10,067 nucleotides of DNA from an uncultured Prevotella sp. (GCA_947072805.1 CAMTJK010000121.1:1-10067); one strand, 5' to 3'; numbered from the stretch's first letter, positions 1 to 7,361 are shown. The notes: generated from the letters alone by a model not told the origin. Program-made: numbers and translations.

Positions 1-165
1 GGTATTAAATGGCAAAACGCGTAACTCGCTGACTATCAGCGCTCCCTATTTGAGACTAAAAACGCCAATTTTCGCGTCGTAGGTTTCAAATCGAGGTTTG
101 GGTGCCGATTAACACACGTTAAAGTAAAGATTTTTCCAAAATGTTAATGAAACTTTAGCGATGTG
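1..165. other. Intergenic end region downstream of the DHHW cluster, with small inverted repeats
   Basis: No ORF is supported here. Two small hairpins are visible: CGCTGA-CTA-TCAGCG (27-41) and TTAAC-ACAC-GTTAA (109-122). The first has no adjacent T-run on either strand, so neither is a clear terminator for the gene ending at 166. The stretch between them looks unlike coding DNA and may be part of a dispersed intergenic repeat. Confidence 0.35.
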
Positions 166-1659
166 TCATCGGATAGAGTCGGTAGGCGCCGCCGTTTCCG
201 TCTCCGTCACATTAGGAGTGGCAGCTGGCATGCCGTCAGTCGGCATTGTAGCGCCTTCTGCCTCAACCGCAGGCACTGCCACCTCGGTGGAGTCTGCCGG
301 ATAATGCTTTATTCCGGGCTTCTGGTCCAGGAAGGAGATGTATTTGTTGCCTATCTTCGGCGAACAGACGTTGAATATGTTGTTGGCAAAGAGCACGTCG
401 GTTATTCTGTTCTCCTTTATATATTGCACCATATTCTTCGTGAAATATCGCGAGTCCACCACGTGAACCTCCTCGAACGAGCCGAAGAGATATCCCGGCA
501 GGGCGTTGCCGAAGCTATCTTTCAGTATGAGCAGGCGTCGGCGGCTCTTTGTCGATGTGCGTACCTGCGTTATCTTTGTGTCGCCGCCCATGAAGGTGCA
601 GTAGGCGCCGCCGTTGCCGTCGCGGTAGTGCATGAAGAAAGCCCCCCTCACAGGCTTGCTCTCGCTGCGCACCCTGTAAAGTTCGTCTATGGTGTAGTTA
701 ATGTAGGTTGTGGTATAGGTTACATCGCGTGGCACATAGTATACAAAATCTTCGGGAGCGTTCTTTATGGCTATGTCTTTTGAATAGCCGTACATGCTGC
801 CCACGTATCCGTGTACCACGCGCCGCTCGTAGCGGTCTATTGTCATGAAGGGAACACCTGCCACTTTGGCGAAAGCCTGTGCCGCATAATATGCGCCGAG
901 CGGAGCCCAGTGGTGGTCGGTGCGCAGGTATATGTCTTCCGAGGCGTGGTTGCCGAGCGCCGTATATACATCGACAGCCTTGACGGAGTCGGAAAGCAGT
1001 GAATATACGTTCTTTATGGTAGGCAACTGGCGGTTGGTGCAGCTCTGTGCCTTGTCCGGGCAGTAGTATTCGGTGGCGGTGGGAATGACCATGCAGTACA
1101 CATTGACGCCGTTGCCCAGCCGCCGCTTGTATATGTTGGCAGCCTCGGCATAGCGTCTGCCGCTCTTCGAACTGCCTCCGTAAGCCATGAGAGCCCTCAC
1201 GTTGCTGCCGCTTCCCACCACGATGATGCCGGCATTGGCTATCTTGGCGTTCTCGTCGGCGGTTATGTTGTTGTCGAAGTCGCTCATGCCCTCCGTCCCG
1301 TCGGTGCCGCGCTCTTCGTAAGCCTCTTCGTCGTCAGCGCCGCTGTCGGAAACGGCTTTGAAATCGGCAGAGGCATGAAACGATACGCTCTCTTCGGAGG
1401 CTGCCATACGCAGGCTGCCCTTTACCAACATGCTCAGTTCCATGAACGTGTCGCGATAGGGTTCGCTGTCGCTGAACCATGAGGATATGGCGGCAGTGAA
1501 CGAGCCGTCGGCGAGCGACTCGGCGGTGTAATGTGGAAAGCGTGCAAGCTCGCGCTTCTCGAGTTCCGAGAAGGTGCTGCGCGGAAAGGTATCGAACACA
1601 ACGGCGAATGCCGCGAATACCATTGCTATGATAAATATGTAGATATGGCTTGCCTTCAT
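166..1659 (-). CDS. DHHW-family (AlgX/AlgJ-like SGNH) protein, membrane-anchored copy
   Basis: This is probably an extracytoplasmic O-acyltransferase of the DHHW/AlgX-like SGNH group, 497 aa. Residues 6-22 form one hydrophobic segment (an uncleaved anchor or signal peptide). Residues about 28-70 (FSELEKRELARFP, then a DGSF...W...PYRD pattern) match the N-terminal preamble of AlgJ/AlgX/DHHW proteins. An acidic low-complexity linker covers about residues 105-135. The core carries TDHHW (Asp248, His249, His250, Trp251) and LKDSFGNAL with the presumed nucleophile Ser382. A Pro/Thr/Glu-rich tail of about 45 residues ends the protein. I chose the ATG at 1659 because GAAGAAG lies just upstream and the anchor follows directly. 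An ATG at 1716 would add 19 residues and overlap the preceding gene by 23 bp. It is the last gene of the MBOAT cluster, 34 bp after its paralogue. Family assignment is firm; acyl donor and acceptor are inference. Confidence 0.85.
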   Translation of the reverse strand: MKASHIYIFIIAMVFAAFAVVFDTFPRSTFSELEKRELARFPHYTAESLADGSFTAAISSWFSDSEPYRDTFMELSMLVKGSLRMAASEESVSFHASADFKAVSDSGADDEEAYEERGTDGTEGMSDFDNNITADENAKIANAGIIVVGSGSNVRALMAYGGSSKSGRRYAEAANIYKRRLGNGVNVYCMVIPTATEYYCPDKAQSCTNRQLPTIKNVYSLLSDSVKAVDVYTALGNHASEDIYLRTDHHWAPLGAYYAAQAFAKVAGVPFMTIDRYERRVVHGYVGSMYGYSKDIAIKNAPEDFVYYVPRDVTYTTTYINYTIDELYRVRSESKPVRGAFFMHYRDGNGGAYCTFMGGDTKITQVRTSTKSRRRLLILKDSFGNALPGYLFGSFEEVHVVDSRYFTKNMVQYIKENRITDVLFANNIFNVCSPKIGNKYISFLDQKPGIKHYPADSTEVAVPAVEAEGATMPTDGMPAATPNVTETETAAPTDSIR

Positions 1660-1662
1660 TTG

Positions 1663-1669
1663 CTTCTTC
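1663..1669 (-). promoter_or_regulatory. Purine-rich ribosome binding site deciding the start of the last DHHW gene
   Basis: On the minus strand GAAGAAG stands three bases before the ATG at 1659. Such a purine run is uncommon before the other genes here, and no comparable run precedes the alternative ATG at 1716. It is the main reason for choosing the shorter protein. Confidence 0.4.
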
Positions 1670-1693
1670 AGGTGTGATGTGTGCCGGAAAGGG

Positions 1694-2797
1694 TCATTGT
1701 ATGAGGTAGTTTGCATAGTTTTCGGCTATGCGTGTCATCGACGCGTGTATCAGGTTGTTGGCAAAGAGAATGTCGGTTATGCCCTTCTCGCTGACATATT
1801 GCGTCATGTTTTTGGTAAAATAGCGGCAGTCCACGACGTGAATCTCTTCAAACGAGCCGAAGAGATAACCCGGCAGGGCGTTGCCATAGCTGTCTTTGAG
1901 TATGAGCAGCCTGCGCCCGTTGCCTGTTGATGTGCGTACGCTTACCGTCTTGGTGTCGCCGCCCATGAAGGTACAGTAGGCTCCGCTGCTGCCGTCGCTG
2001 TAGTTCAGGAAAAATTCGCCCTCGCCCGGTTCCGTCTCGGAGGTCACTTCGGTGCGGTCGGCGTTGAGTGTGTAGTTGATGTAGGTCGTGGAGAAGTCTA
2101 CATTGCGCGGCACGTGATAGACGAACTTTTCGGGAGCCCGCTTCACCGACATGTCGCGCGAGAACCGGTACATCGTGCCCACGTAGTTGTTTACGGTGCG
2201 CTCCTCGTAGCTGTCGAGCGGCATGAACGGCACGCCGGCAACATCGGCAAATGTCTGTGCCGCATAGTAGGCGCCGAGCGGTGCCCAGTGGTGGTCGGTA
2301 CGTGAGTATATGTCTTCGGAGGCATGCTCTCCGAGTGTGGTATAGACGTCTACCGGCGCAACCGACGTGGCAAGCCTGGTATATATGCCGTCTATCACCG
2401 GACGTTCGGCTTTGGTCCATTGGCGTGCCGCATCCGGACAGTAATATTCCACGGCGTTGGGAATGACCATGCAGTACACTTTTGCCTGCGTTCCGAAGAG
2501 AGAGTCGTATCTGTTCACTATGTCAGCATAGCCGAGAGCGTTCTCCATGCTGCCCGAGTAGGGTTCTACGGCACGCGTGTTCTTGCCCGAGCCTATTATG
2601 ATGATGCCCTTGCGTGCCTTTCTTGCACGCTCGCTGGCAGTCACGGTGTTGCGGTATTCACCTGCAATGCGGCTTTTCCCGTCGGTAGCTTCAGGACTCT
2701 CCCCGTCGCCGGCAGCCGCCGAAGACAATGCGGCGGTAACCATTGATATCAGGGCAACGGTGGTCTTCAGTCTATATGATAAATGTTTTTTCTGCAT
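1694..2797 (-). CDS. DHHW-family (AlgX/AlgJ-like SGNH) protein, short secreted copy
   Basis: This 367-aa paralogue of the next gene probably has a similar periplasmic acyl-transfer or esterase role. From the ATG at 2797 the N-terminus is a signal peptide: basic QKKHLSYRLK, a hydrophobic stretch to about residue 25, and a likely cleavage after AAA at residue 29. The core has TDHHW (Asp168, His169, His170, Trp171) and LKDSYGNALPGYL with presumed nucleophile Ser303, so the catalytic set looks complete. It lacks the anchor, AlgX-like preamble, acidic linker and C-terminal tail of the other copy. An ATG at 2830, two bases after the MBOAT stop, would add 11 residues including four histidines. I prefer 2797 because it gives a normal signal peptide. 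It starts 35 bp after the MBOAT gene, so the two are almost certainly co-transcribed. Substrate is unknown. Confidence 0.85.
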   Translation of the reverse strand: MQKKHLSYRLKTTVALISMVTAALSSAAAGDGESPEATDGKSRIAGEYRNTVTASERARKARKGIIIIGSGKNTRAVEPYSGSMENALGYADIVNRYDSLFGTQAKVYCMVIPNAVEYYCPDAARQWTKAERPVIDGIYTRLATSVAPVDVYTTLGEHASEDIYSRTDHHWAPLGAYYAAQTFADVAGVPFMPLDSYEERTVNNYVGTMYRFSRDMSVKRAPEKFVYHVPRNVDFSTTYINYTLNADRTEVTSETEPGEGEFFLNYSDGSSGAYCTFMGGDTKTVSVRTSTGNGRRLLILKDSYGNALPGYLFGSFEEIHVVDCRYFTKNMTQYVSEKGITDILFANNLIHASMTRIAENYANYLIQ

Positions 2798-2832
2798 GAT
2801 ATATATGTGATGATGATGCCCTCGAGGCATTG

Positions 2833-4275
2833 TCAGAATCTGGTATAGAGGAAGGCGTTGTTGGTGGCGCCCACAAGCAGTGCCACGCTGAGTACAAGCA
2901 CTGCCACCGATACGGCGAGGCGCGACACGAGCACTATGCTCCGCTCCGCCCGGCCGCCTTGTCTGAAGCACAGGGTGGTGGCTTTATATGCCCATGTGCG
3001 GAGCGGCATGCAGAACAGTATGGCTGCTATCCAGAGCCAGAACTTGTCGGTAAGGGCATTCATGGCCACAAAATCGGTGAGAGAGGCGGCGTTTCCGAAA
3101 CACACGTTGAAGAAGCTGGTCATCTCGGAAAAGTTGTCGAAATAGAATATTCCCCATCCAATCACCACCAGGACAAGACTGTACGTGTGGAGGATTATGC
3201 GCGGAATATATCTGATAATGCGCAGTATAGTATATTTCTCCAGCATTACGATGATGCCGAAGTAGACGCCCCAGATTATGAAGTTCCAGCTCGCGCCGTG
3301 CCACATGCCGGTAAGAAACCACACGACAAGGATATTTGCCGCCTGGTGATGGCGGTTGCCACCGAGCGGAATGTACACATAGTCTCGGAAAAAGCTGCCC
3401 AGGGAGATGTGCCACCTGCGCCAGAAGTCGGTGATTGTATTGCAGCAGTAGGGATGATTGAAGTTCTCGTTGAAGTGGAATCCGAGGCATCGGCCTATGC
3501 CTATCGCCATGTCGGAATAGCCGGAGAAGTCGAAATATATCTGCATGGTGAACGCCACGATGCCTACCCAGGCGCCTGCCGTAGACGAAGAGGCTGCACC
3601 GCCGGCGAGAAACTGGTCGGCAATCTCCGAGAACTGGTTGGCGATGATTACCTTCTTGCCGAGTCCGCAGAGAAAGCGGAACACTCCGTCGGCGATATCG
3701 TCTGCCGTAACGCGCCGCCCGCTTATTTCTTCAGCCACCGTGCCGTAACGTACGATAGGTCCGGCAATGAGCTGCGGAAACATGGATATGTACAGCAGCA
3801 GATCGACGTAGCGCCTCTGTACGGGAGACTCGCGGCGGTAGACGTCTATGAGGTAAGAGATAGACTGGAACGTGTAGAAGCTGATGCCGATGGGCAGGGC
3901 AATGGTTGGCTTGGCTACCGGAATGCCTATGTCGCAGAGCACCTGCGCAAGAAAACCGAGGTACTTGAACACCGAAAGGATGGCAATGTTGCAAGCCAGA
4001 CCTGCCGCGAGAGCCGCCTTGCGGTGACTTATGCCGCCGATGAGCCTGCCGAAGATGTAGTTGAGCAGCACGCAGACGAGCATAAGAAACACGTAGACAG
4101 GTTCGCCCCATGCGTAGAAGATGAGCGAAAAGACCACGAGTGCCACGTTCTTGGCTGCATTGCTGTGATGATGGGGGGTGGATATGAACGTCTTGTCAAT
4201 GAGGGCTGCCGTCAGATATACTATGACGAAAGCCGGAATGAATGCGAAAAGAAAGAATAAATCGGAGAATACCAT
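2833..4275 (-). CDS. MBOAT-family O-acyltransferase (AlgI/DltB/PatA type)
   Basis: This is a polytopic inner-membrane O-acyltransferase of 480 aa, the usual AlgI-type length. Members move an acyl group, usually acetyl, from a cytoplasmic donor across the membrane for O-acylation of an extracellular polymer. Visible signatures in order are LPIGISFYTFQSISYLIDVYR (residues 127-147, quoted in part), FPQLIAGPIVRY (166-177), DFSGYSDMAIGIGR (249-262), DFWRRWHISLG (283-293) and TGMWHGASW (322-330). His289 and His326 match the two conserved MBOAT histidines, the second being the usual catalytic candidate. Many hydrophobic segments run from the first ten residues to the C-terminus. The gene lies 44 bp after an SGNH hydrolase and 35 bp before two DHHW genes, the partner arrangement known for AlgI-type systems. 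An A-rich run just before the ATG resembles Bacteroidota leaders. Alginate itself is unlikely because no other alginate gene is present. Confidence 0.95.
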   Translation of the reverse strand: MVFSDLFFLFAFIPAFVIVYLTAALIDKTFISTPHHHSNAAKNVALVVFSLIFYAWGEPVYVFLMLVCVLLNYIFGRLIGGISHRKAALAAGLACNIAILSVFKYLGFLAQVLCDIGIPVAKPTIALPIGISFYTFQSISYLIDVYRRESPVQRRYVDLLLYISMFPQLIAGPIVRYGTVAEEISGRRVTADDIADGVFRFLCGLGKKVIIANQFSEIADQFLAGGAASSSTAGAWVGIVAFTMQIYFDFSGYSDMAIGIGRCLGFHFNENFNHPYCCNTITDFWRRWHISLGSFFRDYVYIPLGGNRHHQAANILVVWFLTGMWHGASWNFIIWGVYFGIIVMLEKYTILRIIRYIPRIILHTYSLVLVVIGWGIFYFDNFSEMTSFFNVCFGNAASLTDFVAMNALTDKFWLWIAAILFCMPLRTWAYKATTLCFRQGGRAERSIVLVSRLAVSVAVLVLSVALLVGATNNAFLYTRF

Positions 4276-4319
4276 CGTTCTTTTTTGTTACTGTGGGCGT
4301 GATCCGCCTCTGTATGTAT

Positions 4320-5183
4320 TCATCTTGCGTGGAGCATCGCCCTCACCGCACTTGTTATAAGTCTTGCGTTATGCCTTGCGCCTGCCTCGTTGGTGTGGGT
4401 GCCGTCGGTGGTGAAGCGCTTGTGGCGCCGTTCCTGCTTCGGGCTTATGAAGTCGTTGCCGTCCTGCCTTATCACGCCGACGCCCATTTTGCGGCAGCAT
4501 TCCTCCATAATGTCACCGGCGGTACGTATCGACTTGTCGGGCACGGCGGTAGAACGGAGCGGCGTGAGCACTATTACCATGGCGTCGGGATAAGCCTTTT
4601 GCAGCATTGTGCAACCGTAACGCACCGCTTCGGCGAGCGTAAGTATGCTGCCGGCAGGGCGTGACATTATGTCGGCGCCGCCGCCTTCGTCGTCGGTTAT
4701 TGCGGCAAAGGCTTCGTCTGCCGTCTTTGCGAATGCCAGCGGACGCTTGGCCGAGAACCACGCATCGTTGGTGCCAGCGGCTATTAGTATCATGTCGGGA
4801 ACAGGCTGACGCCCTTCGGCAACGGCTTCCGCAAGGCGGTTTATCTGGTTATACACCACATTGTTGTCGCCGAGCTTCTCTGTATATTCTGAAGTGGTGT
4901 TTACGGTAGCCTCGGTATTGGTCCATGTGGCACCGCTGCGTGCGTAAGAGCGGCACGAGGCCGGTGCAAGTTCGTCGCGGAACCATTTGTTCCATCCCCT
5001 CGCCAGGTTGCAGCTGTCGCCGCCTATCCATGTGTTCGAGTCGCCGAGCAGCACCACGTTCATCTCCGTAGGGTGCTTGCGGCATTGAGCTGCGGCTTCG
5101 GTAAGTCCCTGTGTGCAGAGAATGAGGACCAGAATCAGGCGTAATGATAACCTGACGCGTGCTGTATAGTTGTATGTAAACAC
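4320..5183 (-). CDS. Exported SGNH/GDSL-family hydrolase
   Basis: This is a 287-aa secreted SGNH-fold esterase or acyl hydrolase. The N-terminus has arginines, a hydrophobic stretch (about residues 13-28) and EAAAQ, consistent with a signal peptide cut near residue 32. All four SGNH blocks are visible: GDSN with nucleophile Ser49, SGA with oxyanion Gly84, GTND with Asn139, and DGTHTNEAG with Asp260 and His263. Length and order fit single-domain members acting on acetylated carbohydrates, but the family is too broad to name a substrate. It lies 37 bp after glmM and 44 bp before the MBOAT gene. In that setting it could remove acetyl groups from the same glycan (compare Ape1) or act as a transferase (compare PatB). 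The start at 5183 is the ATG that yields a complete signal peptide. Family is firm, role inferred. Confidence 0.9.
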   Translation of the reverse strand: MFTYNYTARVRLSLRLILVLILCTQGLTEAAAQCRKHPTEMNVVLLGDSNTWIGGDSCNLARGWNKWFRDELAPASCRSYARSGATWTNTEATVNTTSEYTEKLGDNNVVYNQINRLAEAVAEGRQPVPDMILIAAGTNDAWFSAKRPLAFAKTADEAFAAITDDEGGGADIMSRPAGSILTLAEAVRYGCTMLQKAYPDAMVIVLTPLRSTAVPDKSIRTAGDIMEECCRKMGVGVIRQDGNDFISPKQERRHKRFTTDGTHTNEAGARHNARLITSAVRAMLHAR

Positions 5184-5207
5184 TTTCTGACTGTTTCTGG
5201 GAAGCGG

Positions 5208-5222
5208 AAAGGATGGTCCTTT
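5208..5222. repeat. Small inverted repeat overlapping the glmM stop codon
   Basis: AAAGGA-TGG-TCCTTT is a perfect 6-bp stem with a 3-base loop. It covers part of the glmM stop codon and the start of the short gap before the SGNH gene. No T-run follows on the minus strand, so it is not a convincing terminator. It could be an mRNA processing or stability element, or chance. Confidence 0.35.
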
Positions 5223-6612
5223 ACTGCGCTTTTGTCATGTCGTAAACCACTTGCATGAGTTTCTTACCGAGTTCGTCGGCTTCTGCCATCGTTGTCGCCT
5301 CGCTGTAAACGCGTATTATAGGTTCGGTGTTCGACTTGCGCAGATGAACCCATTTGTCGGGAAAGTCTATCTTCACGCCGTCTATGTCGTTCACGCGCTC
5401 GTCCTTATACAGCTCTTTCACCTTTTCGAGAATGGCGTCCACGTCGGTTTGCGGGGTAAGGTCTATGCGGTTCTTGGCTATGAAGTAGTCGGGCAGTGAG
5501 GCACGCAGTTCGCTCACGCGGCACCCTTTGGTTGCGAGATGCGTAAGGAAGAGTGCTATGCCCACGATGGCGTCTCTGCCGTAGTGGCTTTCGGGGTATA
5601 TGACACCGCCGTTGCCTTCGCCTCCAATCACGGCACCTACCTCTTTCATCTTGGTTGTCACGTTTACTTCTCCCACTGCCGCTGCCGTGTATGTGCCTCC
5701 GTTGCGTTCGGTGACGTCGCGCAGGGCGCGTGTGGAGCTCAGGTTGCTTACAGTGTTTCCCGGAGTGCGGCTGAGCACGTAGTCGGCAATGCTGACGAGC
5801 GTGTATTCTTCGCCGAACATCTTTCCGTCTTCACATATAAATGCGAGCCTGTCCACGTCGGGGTCCACCACTATGCCCAGGTCGTAGCTGCCTTTAGCCA
5901 TCTCCTGCATTATGCCGCCGAGGTTTTTCTCCAGCGGTTCGGGGTTATGGGCAAAGTCGCCGTCGGCTTTGCCGTTGAGTATGGTGTAGTTCACGCCGAG
6001 TGCGTCGAGCAGAGGGGGCAGGATTATGCCGCCCACGCTGTTTATGGCGTCCACGCATACGCGGAAGTTGGCTTTCCTTATGATGTCGGCATTGACAAGT
6101 TGCAGTGCGAGCACGCTTTCCACGTGCTTCCTGTCGAAGCTCTTGTCTTCGGTATAGTGTCCGAGGCTGTCCACGTCGGCGTAGTCGAAGTCTTCCCTTT
6201 CGGCTATGTCGAGCACCTCGGCACCGTCGGCAGCGGTAAGAAATTCGCCTTCGGCGTTGAGCAGCTTCAGCGCGTTCCATTGTCTCGGGTTATGGCTTGC
6301 CGTGATGATGATGCCTCCGTCGGCACCGCTCATGCGCACGGCGAGCTCTGTAGTAGGTGTCGATGCCGGTCCGATGTCGGTCACGTCGTAGCCGCATCCC
6401 ATCAGTGTTCCGCACACAACGCTTCTCACCATCTCGCCGGAGATGCGTGCATCGCGTCCCACCACTATGCGTCCGCTTGCGGAGCGGTTGCTGCGGCGTA
6501 TGAAGGTGGCGTATGCTGTGGTGAATTTTACTATGTCGAGCGGATTGAGTGTGTCTCCGGGACGACCTCCTATGGTGCCTCTTATGCCGGAGATGGATTT
6601 GATGAGTGTCAT
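5221..6612 (-). CDS. glmM: Phosphoglucosamine mutase (alpha-D-phosphohexomutase family)
   Basis: This cytoplasmic enzyme of 463 aa interconverts glucosamine-6-phosphate and glucosamine-1-phosphate, the step before UDP-GlcNAc synthesis for peptidoglycan and lipid A. The four phosphohexomutase elements are intact: TASHNP with phosphoserine Ser106, the Mg-binding DPDVDR (Asp250, Asp252, Asp254), the sugar-binding GGEGNGG (Glu332), and the phosphate-binding RKSNTEP (425-431). The N-terminal SISGIRGTIGG is also typical. The GGEGNGG version differs from the GGEQSGH seen in Escherichia coli GlmM and resembles archaeal-type enzymes, so phosphomannomutase or phosphoglucomutase activity cannot be fully excluded. 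It begins 34 bases downstream of a strong hairpin and is followed within 37 bp by the O-acylation genes. It therefore probably heads that operon, or is reached by read-through. The start at 6612 fits the family N-terminus. Confidence 0.93.
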   Translation of the reverse strand: MTLIKSISGIRGTIGGRPGDTLNPLDIVKFTTAYATFIRRSNRSASGRIVVGRDARISGEMVRSVVCGTLMGCGYDVTDIGPASTPTTELAVRMSGADGGIIITASHNPRQWNALKLLNAEGEFLTAADGAEVLDIAEREDFDYADVDSLGHYTEDKSFDRKHVESVLALQLVNADIIRKANFRVCVDAINSVGGIILPPLLDALGVNYTILNGKADGDFAHNPEPLEKNLGGIMQEMAKGSYDLGIVVDPDVDRLAFICEDGKMFGEEYTLVSIADYVLSRTPGNTVSNLSSTRALRDVTERNGGTYTAAAVGEVNVTTKMKEVGAVIGGEGNGGVIYPESHYGRDAIVGIALFLTHLATKGCRVSELRASLPDYFIAKNRIDLTPQTDVDAILEKVKELYKDERVNDIDGVKIDFPDKWVHLRKSNTEPIIRVYSEATTMAEADELGKKLMQVVYDMTKAQ

Positions 6613-6646
6613 GATTCGGTTAGGTTAATTAAATACAAAAGAAGGT

Positions 6647-6684
6647 CCCGCTGTTGCAACCGTCGTGGCGGCTGCAACAGCGGG
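6647..6684 (-). terminator. Strong hairpin after the DUF4827-like gene, terminator or attenuator before glmM
   Basis: CCCGCTGTTGCA (6647-6658) and TGCAACAGCGGG (6673-6684) form a perfect 12-bp stem. After one mismatch the stem continues with CCG/CGG and leaves a small loop. On the minus strand it begins 11 bases after the DUF4827-like stop and is followed by ACCTTCTTTTG, a moderately T-rich stretch. That fits a rho-independent terminator. Because the T-tract is interrupted, partial read-through into glmM is possible, which would make it an attenuator-like separator. Confidence 0.75.
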
Positions 6685-6695
6685 AGCGTATGATT

Positions 6696-7322
6696 TTAGC
6701 GTTCTCTCTGATAGGTGATGGTGTAGAAGCAGGGATATACGCTCGACATGGCGTAGGCCTGTCCCTGCGTGTGGGGCACGATGATGCGCACCTTGGCTAT
6801 GCCCTCGCTTTCGCTTGTCTGCCTGCCCACTTTGACATATTGCAGCGGCACGAGCCATCCCGATGGCACCGACGCCCCGTAGGTGTTGTACATTATGCCG
6901 CTTGCAAACGATGCCGTATAGCTTGCTCCGGTGCGCGTTACCGTCATCTTGTCGTAGTCGCGCGCGCTGTAGTCGTTGCGCGACTGCATGGCACCTTCCA
7001 TTATGTTGTATTCGGTGTAACGGCAGAGCAGGTTTACCTGCTTGTTCTCCTCGAGCATGCTGCCGGCTCCCTTGCGTTCTATCTGCATGTATACGCCGCT
7101 CTTCTCGAGATATACAAACTCGTTGTTGTCGAGGTTGGTGGTCTGTCCCTGTTCGTTGAAGCGGTTCTCGTCTATTACGCTGATGCCTTCGCTGCTTATA
7201 AAGCTGCTTATGGCGTCGCGCTCCTTCTCTTTCTTCTCTCCGTAGGTCTCTTCATCATCGCACGATGCAAGCAGCATCAGTGAGCAGATGGCTATCAGCG
7301 GATACAGAAAAATATTCTTCAT
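6696..7322 (-). CDS. DUF4827-like lipoprotein (FKBP-like fold suspected)
   Basis: This is a lipoprotein of 208 aa including its signal peptide. The N-terminus is MKNIF, a hydrophobic stretch, then LLASC, a good lipobox with the acylated Cys21. DDEE follows at once, an acidic patch like the surface-export signals known for Bacteroidota lipoproteins, so the protein may face outward. The mature part has a charged helical region (EKKEKERDAISSFI) and then a strand-rich domain ending in ITYQRER. From recall I assign it to DUF4827, a Bacteroidota family related to FKBP-type peptidyl-prolyl isomerases, with no known function. I chose the ATG at 7322 because upstream in-frame ATGs would put 24 residues before the signal peptide and read through a -7 promoter box. 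It sits 139 bp after the DHH gene and is closed by a strong hairpin, suggesting its own short transcript. Confidence 0.8.
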   Translation of the reverse strand: MKNIFLYPLIAICSLMLLASCDDEETYGEKKEKERDAISSFISSEGISVIDENRFNEQGQTTNLDNNEFVYLEKSGVYMQIERKGAGSMLEENKQVNLLCRYTEYNIMEGAMQSRNDYSARDYDKMTVTRTGASYTASFASGIMYNTYGASVPSGWLVPLQYVKVGRQTSESEGIAKVRIIVPHTQGQAYAMSSVYPCFYTITYQRER

Positions 7323-7361
7323 TGTTGTGATATGTATGATATGTGAGGTTGCAATTTGCGG

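Noticed and set aside
109..137. Similarity of the left edge (TTAAAGTAAAGATTTTT) to the right region near 9938-9957
   Set aside because: The match is short and A/T-rich, with gaps. It is not enough for flanking direct repeats of a mobile element.
2795..2830. Four-histidine stretch before the signal peptide of the short DHHW protein, possibly a metal site
   Set aside because: It arises only if translation begins at 2830. The ATG at 2797 gives a proper signal peptide, so the histidines are probably untranslated.
1694..2971. Start of the short DHHW gene at 2971
   Set aside because: This would overlap the MBOAT gene by over 130 bases and place a basic, low-complexity stretch before the signal peptide.
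2830..4260. Long plus-strand reading frame (476 codons) opposite the MBOAT gene
   Set aside because: Its product is His/Glu/Ala-rich with no recognisable domain, and it mirrors a gene with full MBOAT motifs. It is the shadow of biased codon use.
4291..4305. Small GGGCG/CGCC inverted repeat between the SGNH and MBOAT genes as a terminator
   Set aside because: The stem is only about four base pairs and is followed on the minus strand by an A-run, not a T-run. It is inside a tightly spaced gene group.
5539..6693. Long plus-strand reading frame (384 codons) opposite glmM
   Set aside because: It has no motif, shows unusual His/Val/Cys-rich composition, and lies fully antisense to an intact phosphohexomutase. 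It also runs into the terminator hairpin.
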